Below are positions 36,122 to 44,728 of a DNA stretch of 64,000 nt, piece by piece. Positions within the stretch are counted from its first letter, which is position 1. Every line of letters begins with the position of its first letter. Location of the stretch: NCBI GenBank assembly GCA_017619275.1, contig JAFZSR010000124.1, positions 1-64,000 on the forward strand, read 5' to 3'. The translations under genes were made by a program, and so were the position numbers. Source of the stretch: Prevotella sp. GTDB taxonomy: Bacteria > Bacteroidota > Bacteroidia > Bacteroidales > Bacteroidaceae. The notes under the pieces are model-generated. The model saw only the letters and a list, made by a program, of their open reading frames with translations, made no database searches and was not told the origin of the DNA.

Positions 36122-37468
36122 ATGATTGACCAAGAGACACGCCAAAGGATTATCGCACTGGTGAAGCGCGAGGTGGTGCCCGCCATCGGTTGCACCGAAC
36201 CCATGTGCGTGGCACTGTGCACCGCCCGCGCCACCGAGCTGTTGGGCTGCCAACCCGAACACATTACTGCGCTGCTGAGCGCCAACATATTAAAGAACGC
36301 CATGGGCGTGGGCATTCCGGGCACGGGCATGGTGGGCTTGCCCATTGCCATCGCCTTGGGTGCCATCATCGGCAAAAGCGAATACCAGCTGGAAGTGCTC
36401 AAGGACCTCACGCCCGAAGCCCTGGAGCAGGGCAAGCGTTACATCAGCGAGGAGCGCATCGACATCCAGCTGAAGCAGGGCATCACCGAGAAACTGTATG
36501 TCGAAATCATTGCCGAGACCAACGGAAAGCGCGAAACAGCCATCATCGCTGGCAGTCACACCCACTTTGAACCCCCCCCCAACCCCATTCCCGAGCATGG
36601 CTCGCCTACCCGTAGCCTTTCCCGTGCGGGAGGGGAGCCTAGTCAGACTTCTCCGGAGCAAAACTATACAAGCGCCCCTCCCGCACGGGAGGGGTTGGGG
36701 GTGGGTCTTAGCCTCCGCCTTGTCTACGACTTCGCCACCACCGCGCCGCTCGACGAGATACGCTTCATCGAGGAGACCCGCACCTACAACATGAATGCGG
36801 CACGCGAAGCATTGAAGGGTAACTACGGCCACAATCTGGGAAAGACCATCGACCGTCCACTCTCTAAGGGCATCTTCGGCAACAGCATCTTCTGCCACAT
36901 CATCGCCCGCACAGCATCGGCTTGCGACGCCCGCATGGGTGGCGCCATGATTCCGGTGATGAGCAACTCGGGCAGCGGCAACCAGGGCATCTGCGCCACC
37001 AACCCCGTGTGCGTCTATGCCAAGGAGAACGAGAACACCGAGGAGGAACTCATCCGCGCACTGATGCTCAGCCACCTCACAGCCATCTACATCAAAGAGT
37101 CGCTGGGCACGCTCTCGGCACTCTGTGGATGCGTGGTGGCCTCCATCGGCAGCAGTGTGGGCATCACCTATCTGATGGGCGGCGACTACGGGCGCATCTG
37201 CGCGTCGGTAAAGAACATGGTGGCCAACCTCACAGGCATGATTTGCGACGGCGCCAAGCCCTCGTGCTCGCTCAAAATCACCAGCGGCGTCAGCACAGCC
37301 GTGCTTTCTGCATTGCTCTCCATGGAGGGAAAATGCGTCAGCTCGCAAGAGGGCATCGTCGACGACAGCGTGGATAAGAGCATCCACAATCTCACAGCCA
37401 TCGGTGCCAATGGCATGGGTCCCACCGACGAGATGGTGCTGAAAATCATGACCTCGAAGGGATGCTAA
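36122..37468 (+). CDS. UPF0597/L-cysteine desulfidase-family protein with repeat-derived insertion
   Basis: A 448-residue cytosolic protein of the UPF0597 (YhaM/CyuA) family, related to L-serine dehydratase alpha chains and reported to desulfurate L-cysteine. Landmarks: VVPAIGCTEPMCVALCTA near the N-terminus, NAMGVGIPGTGMVGLPIA, SNSGSGNQGICATNP, and the C-terminal SCSLKITSGVSTAVLSALLS with Cys residues suited to an iron-sulfur cluster. Residues about 150-196 (PPPNPIPEHGSPTRSLSRAG ... PPAREGLGVG) are foreign to the family as I know it and come from a paired C-rich palindrome at 36570-36707. The frame is intact. Confidence 0.85.
   Translation: MIDQETRQRIIALVKREVVPAIGCTEPMCVALCTARATELLGCQPEHITALLSANILKNAMGVGIPGTGMVGLPIAIALGAIIGKSEYQLEVLKDLTPEALEQGKRYISEERIDIQLKQGITEKLYVEIIAETNGKRETAIIAGSHTHFEPPPNPIPEHGSPTRSLSRAGGEPSQTSPEQNYTSAPPAREGLGVGLSLRLVYDFATTAPLDEIRFIEETRTYNMNAAREALKGNYGHNLGKTIDRPLSKGIFGNSIFCHIIARTASACDARMGGAMIPVMSNSGSGNQGICATNPVCVYAKENENTEEELIRALMLSHLTAIYIKESLGTLSALCGCVVASIGSSVGITYLMGGDYGRICASVKNMVANLTGMICDGAKPSCSLKITSGVSTAVLSALLSMEGKCVSSQEGIVDDSVDKSIHNLTAIGANGMGPTDEMVLKIMTSKGC
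36570..36707 (+). repeat. REPIN-like paired C-rich palindrome inside the UPF0597 gene
   Basis: The left arm begins ACCCCCCCCCAACCCC and has a diverged hairpin with CCCGTGCGGGAGGGG. The right arm is CCCCTCCCGCACGGGAGGGG followed by TTGGGGGTGGGTCT. In frame. Confidence 0.8.
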
Positions 37469-37488
37469 ACATTTTTTTCGCCTTTTCG

Positions 37489-37519
37489 TTTGCCAAGTGC
37501 CCAAATTGTAGTAACTTTG
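37489..37519 (+). promoter_or_regulatory. Promoter of dxs
   Basis: TTTG (37489-37492), 19 bp, TAACTTTG (37512-37519). Confidence 0.85.
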
Positions 37520-37541
37520 CAATCTAAACAGCAAGATACTG

Positions 37542-39491
37542 ATGGCCGAACCCATAAAGATAGAATTATTAAACCATATTGACACCCCCGCCGACCTGCG
37601 AAAGTTGAGTGTCGAGCAGTTGCCGCAACTTTGCGACGAACTGCGAAACACTATTGTGCAGGAATTATCGGTGAATCCGGGACATTTGGCGTCGAGCCTT
37701 GGCGTGGTGGAGCTGACGGTGGCTCTCCATTACGTCTTCGACACCCCCAACGACCGCATCGTGTGGGATGTGGGGCACCAGGCATACGGACATAAGATTC
37801 TCACTGGCCGTCGCGAACAATTCTGCACCAATCGCAAGCTGCACGGACTGCGCCCGTTCCCCTCGCCAGTGGAGAGCGAATACGATTCGTTCATCTGCGG
37901 CCATGCCTCCAACAGCATCTCTGCCGCACTGGGCATGGCGGTGGCGAACAACATTGAACGTTCAACGTTGAACGTTGAACAATCTGCCGCGTCAACGAGT
38001 GCTGAGGACGATAACGTTCAACGTTCAACGCTCAACGTTCAACGTAAAGTGGTTGCTGTCATCGGCGACGGTGCCATGAGTGGCGGACTGGCTTTCGAGG
38101 GGCTGAACAATGTGTCGTCGAGTCCTAACGACATGCTCATCATTCTCAACGACAACGACATGTCCATCGACCGTTCTGTGGGTGGCATGAAACAATATCT
38201 CCTTGGCCTGAGCACCAACGAGACCTACAACAAGATTCGCTTCAAGACGGCGCGCTTCATGCAGCGCCACGGCATGCTGAAGGACGACCGCCGCAAGGGA
38301 CTCATCCGACTGAGCAACGCCCTGAAGAGCGCCATCTCGCACCAGCAGAACATTTTCGACGGCATGAACATCCGCTACTTTGGGCCTTTCAACGGGCACA
38401 ATGTGGTGGAGTTGGTGCGCATCCTACGACAAATCAAGGACATGCGCGGCCCCAAGCTGTTGCATCTGCACACGAAGAAGGGGCACGGCTACGCGCCCGC
38501 CGAGGACTACACGCCTGTTTGGCACGCCCCAGGACAGTTCGATCCCGAGACGGGCGAACTGAAGAAGAGCGACGCCAGCGAGCAACCGCCAAAGTACCAG
38601 CAGGTCTTCGGCGAGACGCTCCTCGAACTGGCACAGCAGAACCCTCGCATCGTGGGTGTCACGCCAGCCATGCCCACGGGCTGCTCCATGAACATTATGA
38701 TGGAGCAGATGCCCGATCGCACCTTCGATGTGGGCATTGCCGAGGGGCACGCTGTCACCTTCTCTGCTGGTATGGCCAAGGACGGGCTGCTGCCTTTCTG
38801 CAACATCTACTCAGCTTTTGCCCAGCGCGCCTACGACAACATCATCCACGACGTGGCCATCCTGCGCCTCAACGTGGTGTTCTGTCTCGACCGCGCAGGA
38901 CTGGTGGGGCGCGACGGTCCTACGCACCACGGCGCCTTCGACTTGGCATTTCTGCGCCCCATCCCCAACCTCACCATCTGCTCGCCCATGGACGAGATGG
39001 AGCTGCGCCGACTAATGTACACGGCCCAACAGCCCGACATGGGTCCCTTCGTCATCCGCTATCCTCGCGGACGGGGTGTCGTCACCGGCGACTGGCACTG
39101 TCAGCTCGAACCCGTCGAGGTGGGCACAGGGCGCCGTCTGCGCGACGGTAACGACGTGGCCGTGCTCACCATCGGCCCCATCGGCAACGACGTGAAGAAA
39201 TTGGAGGGAACTTTCGCCCACTACGACATGCGCTTCCTCAAGCCCCTCGACGAGAACATCCTGCACGAGGTGGGCCGCCGCTTCCGTCGCATCGTCACCA
39301 TCGAGGACGGTGTGCGCAATGGCGGACTGGGCAGTGCGGTCCTCGAATGGATGGCCGACCACGGCTACTCGCCCGTCGTCACTCGCTTGGGACTGCCCGA
39401 CAACTTTGTGGAGCACGGCGAAGTGAACGAGCTGCGCCAGATTGTGGGATTGGATCTGGAATCTATCAAGAAAACGATAATAGGGCTGTAA
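37542..39491 (+). CDS. dxs: 1-deoxy-D-xylulose-5-phosphate synthase with heptad-repeat insertion
   Basis: A 649-residue thiamine-diphosphate enzyme that condenses pyruvate and glyceraldehyde 3-phosphate in the non-mevalonate isoprenoid pathway. Landmarks: [15 protein letters not shown], the diphosphate-binding [13 protein letters not shown] with LNDNDMS, and the C-terminal transketolase domain ([19 protein letters not shown] [36 protein letters not shown]). Between AVANN and KVVAVIGDG sit about 31 extra residues ([10 protein letters not shown] ... [11 protein letters not shown]), encoded by inverted GTTCAAC/GTTGAAC heptads at 37951-38045; most DXS have only a short turn there. trkA starts 1 bp after the stop. 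Confidence 0.95.
   Translation: MAEPIKIELLNHIDTPADLRKLSVEQLPQLCDELRNTIVQELSVNPGHLASSLGVVELTVALHYVFDTPNDRIVWDVGHQAYGHKILTGRREQFCTNRKLHGLRPFPSPVESEYDSFICGHASNSISAALGMAVANNIERSTLNVEQSAASTSAEDDNVQRSTLNVQRKVVAVIGDGAMSGGLAFEGLNNVSSSPNDMLIILNDNDMSIDRSVGGMKQYLLGLSTNETYNKIRFKTARFMQRHGMLKDDRRKGLIRLSNALKSAISHQQNIFDGMNIRYFGPFNGHNVVELVRILRQIKDMRGPKLLHLHTKKGHGYAPAEDYTPVWHAPGQFDPETGELKKSDASEQPPKYQQVFGETLLELAQQNPRIVGVTPAMPTGCSMNIMMEQMPDRTFDVGIAEGHAVTFSAGMAKDGLLPFCNIYSAFAQRAYDNIIHDVAILRLNVVFCLDRAGLVGRDGPTHHGAFDLAFLRPIPNLTICSPMDEMELRRLMYTAQQPDMGPFVIRYPRGRGVVTGDWHCQLEPVEVGTGRRLRDGNDVAVLTIGPIGNDVKKLEGTFAHYDMRFLKPLDENILHEVGRRFRRIVTIEDGVRNGGLGSAVLEWMADHGYSPVVTRLGLPDNFVEHGEVNELRQIVGLDLESIKKTIIGL
37951..38045 (+). 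repeat. Inverted heptad arrays inserted in dxs
   Basis: The left arm is made of GTTCAAC/GTTGAAC units (to 37981), then a 30-bp unique core, then a right arm of GTTCAAC units (38013-38045). The arms are inverted copies of each other. The reading frame is preserved. Confidence 0.85.
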
Positions 39492-39492
39492 T

Positions 39493-40854
39493 ATGAAGAT
39501 AGTCATTGCTGGCGCAGGAGCCGTGGGAACACACCTCTCGAAGCTCCTCTCTACCGAAAACCACGACTGCGTGCTCATCGACGACGACGATGAGCGCTTG
39601 GGAGGTGTTGACGGAAACTACGACATCATGGCCCTGTGTTCATCGCCCACCAGCATCAAGACGTTGAAGGACGCCGGTGTGGCCAATGCCGACCTCTTCG
39701 TGGGCGTCACCCGCCGCGAGAGCCGCAACATCACCGCCTGTATGCTGGCACATGCGCTGGGGGCCAAGAAGACGGTGGCGCGCATCGACAACTATGAATA
39801 CCTGCAGCCGCAAAACTTGGAGTATTTCCGACAGGTGGGCGTCGACTCGCTCGTCTATCCCGAGGTGCTCGCCGCCAGCGACATCATCAGCGGACTCAAG
39901 CACTCTTGGGTTCGCCAGCGCTTGGAGGTGCACGACGGCGCCCTGCTGCTGCTCGGCGTGAAGTTGCGCGACACCTGCCAGATTCTCAACCAGCCCATCA
40001 AAGACCTCTGCGGCCCCGACGATCCCTACCATATCGTGGCACTGAAACGAGGCGAAGAAACCATCATTCCAGGCGGTTTGGATGTGCTCCTCAACGGCGA
40101 CCTGGCCTATTTCATGACCACCTCTGAGTACATCCCCTACATCAAGCGCATTGTGGGAAAGGAGAAGTACGAGGACGTGCACAGCGTCATCATCATGGGA
40201 GGTGGCAAGACCAGCGTACGCGCCGCCCTCACCCTGCCCGACAACATGCACGCCAAAATCATTGAGAGCTCACTGGAGCGTTGCGAACGCCTCAACCAGC
40301 TCATCGACCGCTCCAACGTGATGATTATCCACGGCGACGGGCGCGACCTGGGACTGCTGCACGAAGAGGGCATCAAGAACACACAGGCTTTCGTTTCGCT
40401 GACCGGCAACGCCGAGACGAACATCTTGGCGTGCCTCACGGCGAAGAAACTCGGCGTGCGCAAAACCATCGCCATGGTCGAGAACCTCGACTACGTCTCC
40501 ATGGCCGAAGGTCTCGACATCGGCACCATCATCAACAAGAAGACGGTGGCCGCCAGCCACATCTTCCAGATGATGATGCGAGCCGACGTTCGCAACATGC
40601 GCACGCTGATGCTCGCCGACAGCGAGGTGGCCGAGTTCGTGGCGGCCGAAGGCTCGCGCATCACCAAAGACCCCGTGAAGGCCCTCGGCTTGCCGCGTGG
40701 TATTGCTATCGGTGGCCTGGTGCGCGGCAAGCAGGGCATCCTCGTCAATGGTAACACACAAATAGAAGCCGGCGACAGCGTTATTGTTTTCTGTCACCGG
40801 CACATGCTCGACAAAGCCGAGAAATTCTTCAAAAAGTCGCTACTTGGCTGGTAA
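39493..40854 (+). CDS. trkA: Trk-type potassium transport regulator TrkA
   Basis: A 453-residue cytosolic NAD-binding regulator of the Trk potassium channel. Two TrkA_N/TrkA_C (RCK) repeats are visible: the first Rossmann motif AGAGAVGTHLSKLL at residues 6-19, the second IMGGGKTSVRAAL near 234. Length fits two-RCK TrkA proteins. Coupled to dxs (1-bp gap), an arrangement I recall as common in Bacteroidales; trkH is not in the immediate neighbourhood seen here. It converges on cydB with 3 bp between the stops. Confidence 0.95.
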   Translation: MKIVIAGAGAVGTHLSKLLSTENHDCVLIDDDDERLGGVDGNYDIMALCSSPTSIKTLKDAGVANADLFVGVTRRESRNITACMLAHALGAKKTVARIDNYEYLQPQNLEYFRQVGVDSLVYPEVLAASDIISGLKHSWVRQRLEVHDGALLLLGVKLRDTCQILNQPIKDLCGPDDPYHIVALKRGEETIIPGGLDVLLNGDLAYFMTTSEYIPYIKRIVGKEKYEDVHSVIIMGGGKTSVRAALTLPDNMHAKIIESSLERCERLNQLIDRSNVMIIHGDGRDLGLLHEEGIKNTQAFVSLTGNAETNILACLTAKKLGVRKTIAMVENLDYVSMAEGLDIGTIINKKTVAASHIFQMMMRADVRNMRTLMLADSEVAEFVAAEGSRITKDPVKALGLPRGIAIGGLVRGKQGILVNGNTQIEAGDSVIVFCHRHMLDKAEKFFKKSLLGW

Positions 40855-40857
40855 AGC

Positions 40858-42030
40858 TCAGTAGGCGTGCTCGTCGTTTCGCAATTCTTCCCTGTCAATC
40901 TTCTTGCTGTCGATGACCCGCCAGCAGTACACGATGTAGGCCAACACGAAGGGCACCAGCAGCGACACCCAGAACATGGTGTTCAGCGTGAACTCGCTGC
41001 TGCTCGAGTTCTTAATCGTGAGCGACATCTGCAGGTCGTAGGTCGATGGATAGTAGGCCGTGTGGTTCCAACCGGCGCAGAGCAGCAGACTCAGCACTGT
41101 GAGCACCGTGCCGATACCGGCGGGCCAGATGCCCCTGAACACCGAAGTTCCTGCTTTGCTGATCGAGCTGCTGGCATGCATCTCGCTGACGATGCCCCAC
41201 AACACCAACACCACGCCCACCAGCAGCATGAGCAGCAGCGGCCACATCTCCACAAAGTTATGCAGGTATTTGTTGGGTTCCATGAAGATGGTTCCGTTGT
41301 CGTCGTAGGCATAGCCGTCCTTCAGCAGCAGGTGAATCAGATAGGCCACGAAGAGCAGCACGAAGGGGACGGCGTTGCCCACCAGCCTGACGCTGGAGCG
41401 GAAGCGCACATCCTCGTCGGCCACATTATTAATAATATAGAGCGTGCCCAATGTGCGAGCCAGGAACATCACCGCCAGACCCAGCACCAGCACCCACGGA
41501 TTCAGCAGGGCATCGAGGCCATGCGAGGCGTTGCCCCAGTGGCTGATTACCGGCGTAAGGGCCTCGGCATCGAGCATGTTCCCTTTCTCCACCACGAAGT
41601 TACTGCCTTCGAAGAAGGTGGCCACGGCACCACCCAGCAGCAGCGGACCCAGGATGCCGTTCAGCACCAGCATCCACTGGAAGGTGCTCGGCCCAAGGAT
41701 ATTGCCCAGCTTGTTTTGGAACTCATAGCTCACAGCCTGCACCACGAAGCTGAACAGGATGATCATCCACAGCCAGTAGGCACCGCCGAAACTGGTGCTA
41801 TAGAACAGCGGGAACGAGGCAAAGAACGCACCGCCGAAGGTGACGAGCGTCGTGAACGTGAACTCCCACTTGCGCCCGGTGCTGTTCACCACCAAGCGGC
41901 GCCCTTCGGCCGTCCAACCCAGCGTGCGAACCATGCTGTTGGCGCCTTGCACAAACATCAGGAATACGAGGATGGCACCGAGCAGCGACACGATGAACCA
42001 CCAGTAGTGTTGCAAAAAGTCGTATGTCAT
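40858..42030 (-). CDS. cydB: Cytochrome bd ubiquinol oxidase subunit II
   Basis: A 390-residue inner-membrane subunit of cytochrome bd, the high-affinity terminal oxidase used by Bacteroidales under nanomolar oxygen. The N-terminus (YDFLQHYWWFIVSLLGAILVFLMFVQGANSM region) and about eight to nine membrane spans match CydB. It is the last gene of ndk, DUF4492, cydA, cydB. The 53-bp gap to cydA is mostly TTAATCCGT-type repeats. Confidence 0.95.
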   Translation of the reverse strand: MTYDFLQHYWWFIVSLLGAILVFLMFVQGANSMVRTLGWTAEGRRLVVNSTGRKWEFTFTTLVTFGGAFFASFPLFYSTSFGGAYWLWMIILFSFVVQAVSYEFQNKLGNILGPSTFQWMLVLNGILGPLLLGGAVATFFEGSNFVVEKGNMLDAEALTPVISHWGNASHGLDALLNPWVLVLGLAVMFLARTLGTLYIINNVADEDVRFRSSVRLVGNAVPFVLLFVAYLIHLLLKDGYAYDDNGTIFMEPNKYLHNFVEMWPLLLMLLVGVVLVLWGIVSEMHASSSISKAGTSVFRGIWPAGIGTVLTVLSLLLCAGWNHTAYYPSTYDLQMSLTIKNSSSSEFTLNTMFWVSLLVPFVLAYIVYCWRVIDSKKIDREELRNDEHAY

Positions 42031-42038
42031 ATTCTCTG

Positions 42039-42078
42039 CTTTTAATCGTCTTAATCCGTTTAATCCGTCTTAATCCGT
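42039..42078 (-). repeat. TTAATCCGT-type repeats between cydA and cydB
   Basis: Four units of 9-10 bp (TTAATCGTC, TTAATCCGT, TTAATCCGTC, TTAATCCGTTG on the plus strand), directly upstream of the cydB start. On the minus strand it reads as AACGGATTAA repeats, the same motif as at 35873-35908. Confidence 0.8.
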
Positions 42079-42083
42079 TGTTT

Positions 42084-43724
42084 TTATTCTACAAAATCCT
42101 TGTGCGGGCCTTTTTTGATCTGTTTCAGCATGATGCTGATTTCCACGCCCAGCATGGTGGTGAACAGACCGAGGAAGATGATGAATGTCAGGGCTACGGA
42201 ACCGGAGCTGAGGTCGCTCACGGCAGCCCATGTGGGCAGCATGTCCTGGATGGTCCACGGCTGGCGACCCAGCTCGGCCACCAACCATCCGCTCTCACTG
42301 GCGATATAGGCCAACGGCAACATGATGATGGCGGCCCAGCACAGCCAACGGGGCTGGCTGCCACTGGCGGGCACATCGGCCTCGGCCTCATCCAGCAGAC
42401 CCAGCGCCGCCAGCAGACGGCGACTGAATATCGACACAAAGGGAATATTATATGCCAGCACCCACACCAGGCCAAAGAACAGGATGAGCAGGCATCCCAT
42501 GCCCACCATCGTGCGGAAGGCCCAGAAGTTCAGGGCGATGGGCGGCACCAGCTGACTCTTGTCGTTGACGTAGCCATAACCAAAATACTTTTCGTTCTCG
42601 CGGAACACCTTCAGCTGCTCTTCGCTCTTTGTCTCGCGATAGGCCTGCAGCGCCGCGATGGCTTTCTTGCCACGGGCAATCTTCTCGTCGGCCGACGGCT
42701 CTCGTGTTCCGTCGGGGCGCGTATAGCCGTTCAGGATGTCGTTAATGCCGGGCACGTAACCGTCGAGCGTGTTCGTGGCCATCAGCGACAGGGCGTAAGG
42801 CATTGCCACTTTCAGCGCTGGTTCGCCGTCGTGCTCATAGTCGGGCTGTCCGATGGGGTTCACCCAAGCCACCAGCGTCAGCGGCTGCTCCGTGCCGCCG
42901 TTGTAGAGAGCTTCCATGGCAGCCAACTTCATCGGCTGCGCCTCTGCCACGTCCTGACCGCTCTTATGGCCCGTCAGGGCGGCACCCACCGAGGCCACCA
43001 GACCCACCACGGCAGCAATCCTGATGCTCTTCAGTGCCAGCTCCTTGTGGCGTTTCTTCAGCAGATACCAGCAGCTCACGGCCACCACGAACACGGCGCC
43101 GATAATCCAAGCCGAGATGACCGTGTGCAGGAACTTGTCGACGGCGAAGGGCGACAGTGCCACATCGGCAAACGATGTCATCTCATTGCGCATCGTGTCG
43201 GGGTTGAACTCGCAGCCCACGGGATACTGCATCCAGGCGTTGGCCACCAATATCCACCACGCCGAGAGCGTCGCGCCGATGCCCGTCAGCCAAGTGCTCG
43301 CCAGGTGGAAGCCCGCGCTCACCTTCTTCCAGCCAAAGAACATCACCGCCACGAAGGTGCTCTCCATGAAGAACGCCACGATGCCCTCCACGGCCAGCGG
43401 CGCACCGAAGATGTCGCCCACCAGCCACGAGTAGTTGCTCCAGTTGGTGCCGAACTCAAACTCCAGGATGATGCCCGTGGCCACGCCCATGGCGAAGTTG
43501 ATGCCAAACAGGCGTTGCCAGAACTGCGATGTCGTGCGCCAGAAGTCGGCGCTCTCGTCGCCCCGCTTCTGCCGCCGGTAGTAGATGGTCTCGCAGATGC
43601 CCATGATGAGCGCCAAGCCCAGCGTGAGCGGTACGAACAGCCAGTGGAAGATAGCCGTCAGCGCAAACTGCGCCCTCGACCAGTCAACCATACCGGCGTC
43701 AATGGTTAATAGTACGTCTTGCAT
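42084..43724 (-). CDS. cydA: Cytochrome bd ubiquinol oxidase subunit I
   Basis: A 546-residue subunit carrying hemes b558, b595 and d. The N-terminus VDWSRAQFALTAIFHWLFVPLTLG contains the conserved His of the heme b595/d site; GVATGIILEFEFGTNWSNYS and the GWVVAELGRQPW-like SGWLVAELGRQPWTI motif near the C-terminus are diagnostic. The quinol-binding Q-loop is of the long type, as in Bacteroidetes and Proteobacteria. No separate promoter box is apparent, so it is probably transcribed with ndk and DUF4492. Confidence 0.96.
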   Translation of the reverse strand: MQDVLLTIDAGMVDWSRAQFALTAIFHWLFVPLTLGLALIMGICETIYYRRQKRGDESADFWRTTSQFWQRLFGINFAMGVATGIILEFEFGTNWSNYSWLVGDIFGAPLAVEGIVAFFMESTFVAVMFFGWKKVSAGFHLASTWLTGIGATLSAWWILVANAWMQYPVGCEFNPDTMRNEMTSFADVALSPFAVDKFLHTVISAWIIGAVFVVAVSCWYLLKKRHKELALKSIRIAAVVGLVASVGAALTGHKSGQDVAEAQPMKLAAMEALYNGGTEQPLTLVAWVNPIGQPDYEHDGEPALKVAMPYALSLMATNTLDGYVPGINDILNGYTRPDGTREPSADEKIARGKKAIAALQAYRETKSEEQLKVFRENEKYFGYGYVNDKSQLVPPIALNFWAFRTMVGMGCLLILFFGLVWVLAYNIPFVSIFSRRLLAALGLLDEAEADVPASGSQPRWLCWAAIIMLPLAYIASESGWLVAELGRQPWTIQDMLPTWAAVSDLSSGSVALTFIIFLGLFTTMLGVEISIMLKQIKKGPHKDFVE

Positions 43725-43772
43725 AGTCGTTATTTATTCGTTTTATAACTTCAATATAGCAGTAACACCTAC

Positions 43773-43891
43773 CGTCTATAGTCTACAGTCTATAGTCTAC
43801 AGTCTATAGTCTACAGTCTAAAGTCTAAAGTCTAAAGTCTAAAGTCTAAAGTCTATAGTCAATAGCCTACAGTCAACCGCCTATCGTCTCT
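43773..43891. repeat. Seventeen heptads AGTCTAn between cydA and DUF4492
   Basis: A 7-bp repeat (CGTCTAT, AGTCTAC, AGTCTAT, then five AGTCTAA units, then degenerate units) running from the cydA leader into the last codons and stop of the DUF4492 gene (43881-43883, minus strand). Confidence 0.95.
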
Positions 43892-44096
43892 CAATTAGTT
43901 CGTTGGCCACGAAGTCCGCCTCCTGTCCTTCCTCGGCATGGCTGCTCAGAAAGTCGGGGAAGAAAAACAGTTTCAGCACCACGAAGATGATGAACAGTTT
44001 CACCAATATCACCAGCCACAGCGTCTTCCCCACCGTCATGCTGCGGAAGCCGTCGTAGTACAGGTTGAACACCCTTCGTGCCAGTCCTTCTTTCAT
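43881..44096 (-). CDS. DUF4492 small membrane protein
   Basis: A 71-residue protein (MKEGLARRVFNLYYDGFRSM, then one membrane span LWLVILVKLFIIFVVLKLFFF). The size, the NLYYDGFRSMTVGKTLW core and the position directly upstream of cydA match DUF4492, which accompanies cytochrome bd genes in Bacteroidetes and Epsilonproteobacteria and may be a small oxidase subunit. The start at 44096 overlaps the ndk stop as ATGA, so translation is coupled. The last residues (ERR and stop) are encoded within the heptad repeat. Confidence 0.85.
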   Translation of the reverse strand: MKEGLARRVFNLYYDGFRSMTVGKTLWLVILVKLFIIFVVLKLFFFPDFLSSHAEEGQEADFVANELIERR

Positions 44097-44563
44097 TTTG
44101 CCTCGCCCTCGCCGTACACATAGTCGAAGGCCCCGCTGCGGTAGTCGAAGACCTCGTCCTTGCGGAAGAAGCGTTTCAGCTCGATGGCAGCGTTCTCGGC
44201 CGAGTCGCTGGCGTGCACGATGTTTTGCTGGTTGCTCATCGAGAAGTCGCCGCGGATGGTGCCCGGTGCTGCCTCGCGACCGTTCGTCACGCCACACATC
44301 TGGCGAACTACATGCACCGCGTCAACGCCCGTCAGTGCCAGTGCCACCACCGGCGATGTCTGCATGGATGCAGCCAGCGACGGGAAGAACGGACGGTCAG
44401 CAAGGTGCGAATAGTGTTCGCGTAGAATCTCGTCGCTCAGCTGCATCATTTTCATGCCACTCACGCGAAGGCCGCGCTGCTCAAAGCGTGTCACCACGGC
44501 GCCTATCAGCTGACGTTGCACGCAGCTGGGCTTCAGTAATACTAATGTCGTCTCCATACTCAT
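44093..44563 (-). CDS. ndk: Nucleoside diphosphate kinase
   Basis: A 156-residue cytosolic enzyme that balances nucleoside triphosphate pools. The N-terminal ETTLVLLKPSCVQRQLIG and the active-site segment NIVHASDS with phospho-acceptor His117 are diagnostic; GPSR-type residues appear as GTIRGDFS. A second Met two residues downstream (METT) is an alternative start. First gene of the unit that runs through DUF4492 into cydA and cydB. Confidence 0.95.
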   Translation of the reverse strand: MSMETTLVLLKPSCVQRQLIGAVVTRFEQRGLRVSGMKMMQLSDEILREHYSHLADRPFFPSLAASMQTSPVVALALTGVDAVHVVRQMCGVTNGREAAPGTIRGDFSMSNQQNIVHASDSAENAAIELKRFFRKDEVFDYRSGAFDYVYGEGEAK

Positions 44564-44585
44564 GTTGTTTTAGGTTAATAATGCG

Positions 44586-44617
44586 CAAAGATAGTGTTTA
44601 TTCCCCATATCTCCAAA
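44586..44617 (-). promoter_or_regulatory. Promoter of ndk-DUF4492-cydAB
   Basis: On the minus strand: TTTG (44617-44614), 20 bp, TATCTTTG (44593-44586). Divergent from the kinase promoter at 44677-44707. Confidence 0.8.
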
Positions 44618-44676
44618 TAATACGCGAAAAATTTTTGACCCGCTCGAAAAAGCGAATGAAAAAGTGTGCTTTTTCT

Positions 44677-44707
44677 TTTGCTTTTTCCTCGCTTATTCGT
44701 ACCTTTG
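44677..44707 (+). promoter_or_regulatory. Promoter of the nucleoside kinase gene
   Basis: TTTG (44677-44680), 19 bp, TACCTTTG (44700-44707). It shows that the longer open frame from 44666 is not the true start. Confidence 0.85.
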
Positions 44708-44728
44708 CACTACCAAAAACCAAAAGCC

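Noticed and set aside
40867..42045. 392-codon open frame on the plus strand
   Set aside because: Antisense to cydB; low-complexity His-rich product typical of a shadow frame.
42024..43709. 561-codon open frame on the plus strand
   Set aside because: Antisense to cydA, which is unmistakable; the predicted product is His/Gln/Arg-rich without domain pattern.
43773..43891. Possible CRISPR array
   Set aside because: The repeats are contiguous 7-bp units without spacers; it is a simple phased tandem array.
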